Below are positions 58,334 to 64,000 of a DNA stretch of 64,000 nt, in pieces. Both the position numbers and the translations under genes were made by a program. How positions within the stretch are numbered: position 1 is the stretch's first letter; every line of letters begins with the position of its first letter. Below the pieces are notes generated by a model. The model did no database searches. It saw only the letters and a list, made by a program, of their open reading frames with translations, and was not told where the DNA came from. Source of the DNA: Sediminicoccus sp. KRV36 (GTDB lineage: Bacteria > Pseudomonadota > Alphaproteobacteria > Acetobacterales > Acetobacteraceae); assembly GCF_023243115.1 (NCBI RefSeq), contig NZ_CP085081.1, positions 3,989,001 to 4,053,000 on the forward strand, read 5' to 3'.

Positions 58334-60033
58334 GGGTGCGTGACCTTGAAGAGGCTGAGCGTGATGGGCCGCCCGCGCGTGTAGTTGAAACCCGGAACCT
58401 GGCCGATCTCGCGGGGCGTAATGCCCAGCACCGAGGCCTCGCGGTTGAAATCATCCAGTGCGCGGTTGCCGACGGCCACGACGCGGCCGGGCTGCCCGGC
58501 CAGGAAGCGGGCCGCATCCTCGCCCCGCCGCAGCAGGCGCAGCGCGCCGCCGATCTGGAACAGGGTGGAGGGCTCGGCATGGCTGGTGATGCCGAATTGC
58601 GCGGGCGGCAGGCCGGGCGCCTCGCGCGCCAGCACGGCTTCGAGGCGGGGGGCGATCCACAGCGCCTCGATGCGCGGGAAGGTGAGCTGCATGATGCTGG
58701 TGTAAAGCGGGATCGCCGCCAGCACGGCGAGCACCGCGGCCCTCGCCCAATGCGCACGGTCCATCTCGCGCCAGACCAGCCAGACCAGCAACCCGGCACA
58801 GGGCAGGGCCAGCAGCGCACCCAGCGGTTCATGCCCGGTGACGAACCACGGCACGGCGAGTGCCACGATGCCGATGCCGAAGGCGACGCCGGCCAGCGCC
58901 CCCTTCATCGCGACGCGCAGCCAGCGCGCCGGTTCGCGGCGCAGCGGGTCCATCGCCCAGATGGCACCCAGCAGCATCAGCGCCGGATAGGTCGGCATGG
59001 TGTAATGCGGCAGCTTGGTCGCCACCGCCTCGAACACCAGCCAGGTCGGGATGATCCAGGCAAGCAGGAAGCGCGTCACCGGCTGGCGGCGCTGCGCCCA
59101 GGCGGTGGAAAGCCCAAGCACGACGAGGAAGCCCGCCGGGAAGGCCGCAATCAGGAAGCTCAGCAGGTAGAAGCCGGGCGGGCCCCAGTGCTTTTCATCG
59201 CCGGAGCCCACCTTGCCCAGCATGTCATCGCCAATGGCCTGGGCGAAGAAACGGCCCTCGGTGGCGATGCCGATGGCCAGCATCCAGGGCAGCACCATCA
59301 GCAGCATCAGCGGCAGGCCCCAATGCAGGCGCAACGGGCGGAACCAGGGGGCGCGGCGGTCACTGACCGCCAGCGTGATGCCGGCCAGCAGCGGCACCAT
59401 GGGCGCGATCGGCCCCTTGAGCAGCACGCCGAGGCCGAGGATCACCCAGAAGGCGGCGGCGTGGCGGGCGGTGAATTGCTCGGGCCGCAGATAGGCCGCG
59501 CCGAACAAGCCCATGGCGGCGGTGATCGTCGCCAGCAGCGCCGCATCGGTCTTGGCGATATGCGCCTCCACCATCACCACCATGCAGCCGGCCAGCATGG
59601 TGGCCGCCAGCAGCGCGGAACGCCGACCAACCAAGGTTCGACCAAACTGGAAGGTGGCCAGCACGGCCAGCATAGCGCCCAGCAGCGAGGGGATGCGATA
59701 GGCCCAGATATCGCGCCGCGTGCCGAGGCCCGTGGCTTCCAGCAGATGCACGCTGGTGGCCTGCGCCCAATGGATGCCGACGGGCTTCTTGTTGCGCTCC
59801 TCCTCGCCGACGCGGATATGGATGTAGTCGCCGCTTTCGACCATCTGGCGCGTGGCCTGGGCGAAGCGGCTTTCATCGCGATCCGTCGCCGGGATGACGA
59901 AGAAGCCCGGCAGGAACAGCGCGAGGCAGAGCAACACCAGAACGAGGCGCGGCCAGGATTGGGCGCGCGCGCTGATCGCCGTGATCCAGCGATCCATCCG
60001 AGGCGAAGCGGGCTGAGGCGAAGAGGGCATCAT
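58330..60033 (-). CDS. Glycosyltransferase family 39 (ArnT-like)
   Basis: A 567-residue polytopic membrane protein. Seen: the periplasmic catalytic motif PATDRDESRFAQATRQMVESGDY after the first span, RNKKPVGIHWAQA, then many spans. This layout is that of ArnT/PMT-type enzymes, which transfer sugars from polyprenyl phosphate to lipid A, proteins or other acceptors. No aminoarabinose genes are nearby, so the sugar and acceptor are unknown. It is the first gene of a two-gene operon with DedA. Confidence 0.9.
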   Translation of the reverse strand: MMPSSPQPASPRMDRWITAISARAQSWPRLVLVLLCLALFLPGFFVIPATDRDESRFAQATRQMVESGDYIHIRVGEEERNKKPVGIHWAQATSVHLLEATGLGTRRDIWAYRIPSLLGAMLAVLATFQFGRTLVGRRSALLAATMLAGCMVVMVEAHIAKTDAALLATITAAMGLFGAAYLRPEQFTARHAAAFWVILGLGVLLKGPIAPMVPLLAGITLAVSDRRAPWFRPLRLHWGLPLMLLMVLPWMLAIGIATEGRFFAQAIGDDMLGKVGSGDEKHWGPPGFYLLSFLIAAFPAGFLVVLGLSTAWAQRRQPVTRFLLAWIIPTWLVFEAVATKLPHYTMPTYPALMLLGAIWAMDPLRREPARWLRVAMKGALAGVAFGIGIVALAVPWFVTGHEPLGALLALPCAGLLVWLVWREMDRAHWARAAVLAVLAAIPLYTSIMQLTFPRIEALWIAPRLEAVLAREAPGLPPAQFGITSHAEPSTLFQIGGALRLLRRGEDAARFLAGQPGRVVAVGNRALDDFNREASVLGITPREIGQVPGFNYTRGRPITLSLFKVTHP

Positions 60034-60082
60034 GTCGCGGCGCGTCTAGCACGCGGGGGCGGGCACGGCCATAAAGCGCCGG

Positions 60083-61315
60083 ATGAGCATCTCACCTGCA
60101 CGCCGCGTCGCCGATCTCCTGCTGGAAGCGGTCCTGGAACAGCACCGCGCGCTGGAGGAGGCGCTGGACGGGATTCCGGCCGCGGTGGAGCCACGCGACA
60201 AGGCCGCCGGCCATCGCATCGCAGCCGCCGTGCTGCGCCGGATGGGCAGCCTGGATGCGGTGATGGAGCCCTTCCTGCGCCGCGCCCCGCCGGCCCCTGC
60301 CCTGCGCGCCCTGCGGATCGGCGCGGCCGAGCTGCTGCTGCTGGGCACGCCGCCGCATGCGGCCGTGGCCTCCGCCGTCTCGCTCGCGCCCCGGCCGCTC
60401 GCTGGCCTGGTCAATGCCGTGTTGCGCCGCGTTGCCGAGCATGGCGCGAAGGCCCTGGAGGAGGTGGATGCCGAGAGGCTGGACACCCCCAGCTGGCTTT
60501 GGTCCGCCTGGCATGCCGCGCATGGGCCGGCGGTGCGCGCCATCGCGGCCGCGCATCGGCTGGAAGCGCCGCTTGATCTCTCGCTCAAGCCGGGGGCCGC
60601 CCTGCCCGAGGGGGCGATCCTGCTGCCCAACGGCACGGCGCGCATGCCGGCCGGCACGCGCATCACGGAATTGCCCGGCTTCCTCGCCGGTGAGCTCTGG
60701 GCGCAGGACGCCGCCGCCGCCCTGCCCGCGCGGCTGCTGGATGTGCGCCCGGGCGAGCGCGTGGCCGATCTCTGCGCCGCACCCGGCGGCAAGACGGCGC
60801 AGCTGGCGGCGGCCGGCGCGCAGGTCTTCGCCGTGGAGCGCGAGGGCGCGCGGATGCCGCGCCTGCGGGAGAACATGCTGCGCCTGAAGCTGGCGCCCGA
60901 GCTGGTCAATTCCGACGTGATCGGCTGGCAGCCCGGCGCGCTGTTCGACGCGATCCTGCTGGATGCGCCCTGCACGGCCACGGGCACCATCCGCCGGCAC
61001 CCCGATGTGCCGCATCTGAAGCGGCCCAAGGATGTGGCGGTGCTGGCAGCCCAGCAACGCAATCTGCTGGCGGCGGCGGCAAAGCTGCTCAAGCCGGGCG
61101 GACGCCTGGTCTTTGCCACCTGCTCGCTCCAGGCGGAGGAGGGCGAGGCGCATCTGGCGCATATCCCCGAGGGCCTGCGCCTCGACCCGATCCGGGATGC
61201 GGAACTCCCCGGGATCGGCGCGAGCGGGCCTGGCTATCTGCGCACCCGGCCGGACATGTGGGCGGAGCATGGCGGCATGGATGGCTTCTTCGCGGCGCGC
61301 TTCATCCGGCAATAA
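60083..61315 (+). CDS. RsmB-like rRNA cytosine-C5 methyltransferase
   Basis: A 410-residue protein. The N-terminal NusB-like RNA-binding region spans about 1-130 (VADLLLEAVLEQHRALEEAL). The C-terminal SAM-dependent domain has LCAAPGGKTAQLAAAGAQVFAVE, LDAPCTATGTIRRHPD with the assisting Cys, and FATCSLQAEEGE with the nucleophilic Cys. Both RsmB/NSUN cysteines are present. It probably methylates 16S rRNA. It is divergent from the glycosyltransferase gene. Confidence 0.9.
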   Translation: MSISPARRVADLLLEAVLEQHRALEEALDGIPAAVEPRDKAAGHRIAAAVLRRMGSLDAVMEPFLRRAPPAPALRALRIGAAELLLLGTPPHAAVASAVSLAPRPLAGLVNAVLRRVAEHGAKALEEVDAERLDTPSWLWSAWHAAHGPAVRAIAAAHRLEAPLDLSLKPGAALPEGAILLPNGTARMPAGTRITELPGFLAGELWAQDAAAALPARLLDVRPGERVADLCAAPGGKTAQLAAAGAQVFAVEREGARMPRLRENMLRLKLAPELVNSDVIGWQPGALFDAILLDAPCTATGTIRRHPDVPHLKRPKDVAVLAAQQRNLLAAAAKLLKPGGRLVFATCSLQAEEGEAHLAHIPEGLRLDPIRDAELPGIGASGPGYLRTRPDMWAEHGGMDGFFAARFIRQ

Positions 61316-61442
61316 CGGCGGTACGGTCGGCGGTACATGCCGCCTTCGCCAGGGCCCGGGGCCTGCGCTCCTGCCCATGGCCCTGCATGATCGCGGGGCA
61401 CCCGGCGGTCATCACGCCCGATCCGGCAGCCGCGGCAGGTCA

Positions 61443-61470
61443 CCGGCGCAAGCGCGATCGCTTGCGCCGG
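61443..61470. terminator. Strong hairpin between convergent genes
   Basis: A perfect 12-base-pair stem CCGGCGCAAGCG (61443-61454) / CGCTTGCGCCGG (61459-61470) with loop CGAT. It sits seven bases beyond the stop of the peptidoglycan-binding gene on the minus strand and 128 bases after the methyltransferase stop on the plus strand. By symmetry it could end both transcripts. No T-run. Confidence 0.6.
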
Positions 61471-61477
61471 GGATGGC

Positions 61478-62059
61478 TTACCGCATGCGGGCGGCCGGGT
61501 TGTTCGGGTCGAGACCCAGCGCCTGGACGGTCAGGGGATTGACCTGGCCGGTCGGCTGGATGCCGCGGCCCTGCTGGAAACGCTCGATGGAGGCTTGGGT
61601 GCCCGCGCCCCACATGCCGTCCACCGCACCGCGGTAGAAGCCCAGCGCGCGCAGCCGCTGCTGCACATTGCGAATGACGGCGGGGCTGATCGGCTCCGGC
61701 GTGGTTGGCGCCATGGACGCCGGGGCCGGCGCCTGGACGGCCCGCGCCGAAAGCAGATCGGACGGCGGCAGGCCGAGTGTCGCCACCGTCGCCTGGTTCA
61801 GCTGGCCCGTCGCCTGGAGGTTGCGCGTCTGCTGGAAGCGCTCCAGGGCGGCCTGGCTTTCGGGGCCCCAGACCCCGTCCGCCCGCCCGGCATAGACGCC
61901 GGCCTGCTGGAGCTTCTCCTGGATCATCGCCGTGGCGCCGCTGGAGAGCGCCTGGCTGTAGATCAGCACGCCCGGCGCCTGGGCCTGGGCCATGGATCCC
62001 GGCAGGAAGGCCGGGGTGGTGAGCAGGAGGGTGGTGAGCAGTGCCTGGTGGATCTTCAT
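61478..62059 (-). CDS. Exported protein with two peptidoglycan-binding (PG_binding_1) domains
   Basis: A 193-residue exported protein. Signal peptide MKIHQALLTTLLLTTPAFLPGSMAQAQ; then two repeats: residues about 40-97 (IQEKLQQAGVYAGRADGVWGPESQAALERFQ) and about 130-187 (VQQRLRALGFYRGAVDGMWGAGTQASIERFQ), joined by an Ala/Pro-rich linker. There is no catalytic domain, so it is a wall-binding or scaffolding protein. The start at 62059 is chosen for the signal peptide; the frame is open 23 codons further. Confidence 0.85.
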   Translation of the reverse strand: MKIHQALLTTLLLTTPAFLPGSMAQAQAPGVLIYSQALSSGATAMIQEKLQQAGVYAGRADGVWGPESQAALERFQQTRNLQATGQLNQATVATLGLPPSDLLSARAVQAPAPASMAPTTPEPISPAVIRNVQQRLRALGFYRGAVDGMWGAGTQASIERFQQGRGIQPTGQVNPLTVQALGLDPNNPAARMR

Positions 62060-62166
62060 CTCGGGTTCCCTGTGCCAATGCGGCCAAGGGAGAAACGCCC
62101 AGGCAAGGCGGACGTTGCCTGGGCGCACGCAAGATCAGGCCGGCAATCAATCAGGCTGGCAACCAA

Positions 62167-62631
62167 TCAGGCAGGGCGGGGACCGTTCAGCTTGAGCATG
62201 GTGAAGTTCAGCCAGCCCGCGAAACTGACCCAGGCGAGATAGGGGATCATCAGCGCCATGCCCCAGCCGCTGATGGGGGCAAAGACGATGATGCAGGCCA
62301 GGATGGCGACCCAGAGCGCCATCAGGTCATACAGCGCCAGGTCCGGCCGCCGCATCCCGAAGAAAAACGCGGACCAGAGGAAATTCAGCACAAGCTGGAT
62401 GCCATACAGCACCAGCGCCAGGCCGAAGCCGACCTCCCGCCAGACCAGCCAGCCGCTGATCGCGATCATGATGAACAGCAGGCCCCAGGCCGGGCCGAAC
62501 AGCCAATTGGGCGGCCGCCACCAGGGTTTCTTCAGCCCCTCATACCACTGGCCGGGCGTGAAGATCGCGCCCGACAACGCCGTGGCGAAACACGCCGCGA
62601 AAAATCCCACGAGGGGCAACCAATCACTCAT
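62167..62631 (-). CDS. tspO: TspO/MBR family membrane protein
   Basis: A 154-residue five-span membrane protein binding porphyrins or sterol-like ligands. Seen: WYEGLKKPWWRPPNWLFGPAWGLLFIMIAISGWLVW with the family's tryptophan-rich loop, and LNFLWSAFFFGMRRPDLALYDL. The start at 62631 has AGGAGG upstream and overlaps the folP stop (ATGA), making it the third gene of the ftsH - folP - tspO run. In photosynthetic relatives TspO modulates pigment genes. Confidence 0.92.
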   Translation of the reverse strand: MSDWLPLVGFFAACFATALSGAIFTPGQWYEGLKKPWWRPPNWLFGPAWGLLFIMIAISGWLVWREVGFGLALVLYGIQLVLNFLWSAFFFGMRRPDLALYDLMALWVAILACIIVFAPISGWGMALMIPYLAWVSFAGWLNFTMLKLNGPRPA

Positions 62632-63656
62632 CCAGGAGCCTCCTGGAAACCGGCGGCGAGGGCTTCGGCGCATTTCAGCGCCTGCACCGTCTCCGCCACA
62701 TCATGCACCCGCAGGATATGGGCCCCTTGGGCCGCCGCCGCCAGGGCCATGGCAAGGCTGCCCGGCATGCGCTGCCCAGCTTCGGCCACGCCTGTGATGC
62801 GTCCGATGAAGCCCTTGCGCGAAGCGCCCACCAGAATGGCGCAACCCAGGTTGAACAGCAGCGGCAGGCGCGCGATCAGCGCCAGATTGTCCTCGATGCG
62901 CTTGCCGAAGCCGATCCCCGGATCCACGCAGATCCGGCCGCGCGGAATGCCCAAGGCCTCCAGCGTGGCCACGCGCCCTTCCAGGAAGCGCGCCACTTCG
63001 AGCGGCGCATCCTGATACTGGATATCCTGCTGCATCGTCCGCGGGTCCAGCGTGCGCATATGCATCAGGATGACCGGGCAGCGCGCCTGGGCGATGACGC
63101 GGATGGCATCGCCGTCATGGCGCAGGGCGCTGACGTCATTGATGACCTCGGCCCCGGCATCGAGCGCGGCCTGCATCGTCGCGGCATGCCGCGTATCCAC
63201 GCTGACCGGCGCCGAAGTTGCCAGCGCGCGGATCACGGGCAGGATGCGCGCCTGCTCCTCCTCGGCGCTCACCGGGGCTGCGTCGGGGCGGGTGCTTTCG
63301 CCGCCAATGTCGAGCATGTCGGCACCCGCCTCCAGCATGGCGTGGCCCTGGCGGATGGCCGCGTCACGCGCGGTGCCGTCACCGGAGAAACTATCGGGCG
63401 TGCAGTTCACGATGCCCATGACCAGCGGGCGCGCGCGGTGCCGCTCGATCCCGGCGAAGGGCTGGATGGGCCGGGTCAGCCGCTCCAGCGCCGGGTGATC
63501 CTCGGGGGGCGGAATGATGGTGCCCGCGGGTTCACGCAGGAGCGAAAACGCGAAAGGCCCGCCCTGCAACGGCAGGGCGAGCCCATCACGCATCGCGGTG
63601 AAAGCCGTTGGACCCTGCAACAGGCCCAAAGGCTCCAACCACTCCGAATGCATCAC
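62628..63656 (-). CDS. folP: Dihydropteroate synthase
   Basis: A 342-residue folate-pathway enzyme joining p-aminobenzoate to pterin pyrophosphate. Seen: MGIVNCTPDSFSGDG, the GADMLDIGGESTRPDA pterin-site motif, VINDVSALRHD, DPGIGFGK and LVGASRKGFIG. It has an N-terminal extension of about 75 residues relative to the E. coli enzyme, as often in alphaproteobacteria. The start overlaps the ftsH stop (ATGA, 63653-63656), the common ftsH-folP linkage. Confidence 0.94.
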   Translation of the reverse strand: MMHSEWLEPLGLLQGPTAFTAMRDGLALPLQGGPFAFSLLREPAGTIIPPPEDHPALERLTRPIQPFAGIERHRARPLVMGIVNCTPDSFSGDGTARDAAIRQGHAMLEAGADMLDIGGESTRPDAAPVSAEEEQARILPVIRALATSAPVSVDTRHAATMQAALDAGAEVINDVSALRHDGDAIRVIAQARCPVILMHMRTLDPRTMQQDIQYQDAPLEVARFLEGRVATLEALGIPRGRICVDPGIGFGKRIEDNLALIARLPLLFNLGCAILVGASRKGFIGRITGVAEAGQRMPGSLAMALAAAAQGAHILRVHDVAETVQALKCAEALAAGFQEAPG

Positions 63657-64000
63657 CCCACCGGCTGCGGATTCAGCCCGCCGCCCGTATCCGGCCGCGG
63701 GTTGCGGCCCGAGCTCGGCACGCTGCCGCGCCCGGCGGAAGTCGGCTCGTCGGGGCGGTTGCGGATCACCGGCTCGCCCCGCAGCACGGTGCGGATTTCA
63801 TCGCCCGAGAGGGTTTCGTATTCCAGCAGGCCCTTGGCCAGCAGCTCCAGCTCATGGCGGTTATCCGTCAGGATCTGGGTGGCGCGGGCATAGGCGCGAT
63901 CAATGATGCCGCGGATTTCGCTGTCAATGATCCGCGCCGTCTCTTCGGAGAGGTTCTTCGACTGCGTGACGGAATGGCCGAGGAACACCTCCTGGCTGTT
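63653..64000 (-). CDS. ftsH: ATP-dependent zinc metalloprotease FtsH, C-terminal part
   Basis: The 5' end lies beyond base 64000; the last ~115 residues are present. Seen: EVFLGHSVTQSKNLSEETARIIDSEIRGIIDRAYARA and LLEYETLSGDEI, the helical end of the FtsH protease domain, followed by an Arg/Pro/Gly-rich tail ending LNPQPVG. The AAA and HExxH parts are outside the window. Known role: membrane-anchored degradation of short-lived and misfolded proteins. Confidence 0.93.
   Translation of the reverse strand, partial: NSQEVFLGHSVTQSKNLSEETARIIDSEIRGIIDRAYARATQILTDNRHELELLAKGLLEYETLSGDEIRTVLRGEPVIRNRPDEPTSAGRGSVPSSGRNPRPDTGGGLNPQPVG

Overview
The window is very GC-rich, tightly packed DNA from an alphaproteobacterium, most likely an Acetobacteraceae member of the Roseomonas type. 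That placement is inference. It rests on base composition, the ihfA-merR and ftsH-folP arrangements, four Bug/TctC-type solute-binding proteins in 64 kb, and a small DUF2842-like protein. Most operons are stitched together by ATGA or TGATG overlaps, which I used to fix many starts. One tRNA gene (Gln, TTG) was found; there is no rRNA, IS element or CRISPR array.

Layout. 1-1656: end of a TPR protein and ispE. 1707-6712: one operon of a complete polyamine-type ABC importer followed without gaps by a three-gene cobalt-type nitrile hydratase / thiocyanate hydrolase with its beta subunit split in two. 6716-9148: HbpS/GlcG-like protein and an old-yellow-enzyme/FAD fusion on the minus strand. 9271-14573: a tripartite tricarboxylate transporter (TctB, TctA, TctC) in an operon with a maleate isomerase-like protein, two RidA-family proteins and a carboxymuconolactone decarboxylase-like protein, evidently an uptake and catabolism unit. 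14766-26951: two giant surface or secreted proteins on the minus strand, a 2350-residue autotransporter and a 1613-residue RTX cellulase. 27149-28914: a LytS/LytTR two-component pair divergent from the cellulase.

29047-42864: tRNA-Gln, then catabolic islands. These are a MmgE/PrpD - flavin monooxygenase - Bug operon with a divergent citrate-lyase-like gene; a TetR - isochorismatase - GntR - Bug operon with a divergent HpaB-family flavoprotein; a lone CheZ-like phosphatase; and a potFGHI-type polyamine importer. 43078-47127: four genes resembling a phage tail-fibre cassette without other phage genes. 47218-49018: FNR-type regulator and an orphan Bug protein. 49187-52828: DUF2842-like protein, apt, a LOV-domain hybrid histidine kinase, merR, ihfA. 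53021-57593: polysaccharide O-acetylation genes (MBOAT acyltransferase plus three SGNH hydrolases). 57716-64000: DedA, an ArnT-like glycosyltransferase, an RsmB-like methyltransferase, a peptidoglycan-binding protein, TspO, folP and the 3' end of ftsH.

The items most deserving follow-up are the split hydratase with a histidine-rich tail tied to its own ABC importer (1707-6712), the GH5 cellulase domain that appears to be nested inside a Calx-beta domain (22110-26951), and the TTT-linked operon whose maleate isomerase-like enzyme lacks both catalytic cysteines.
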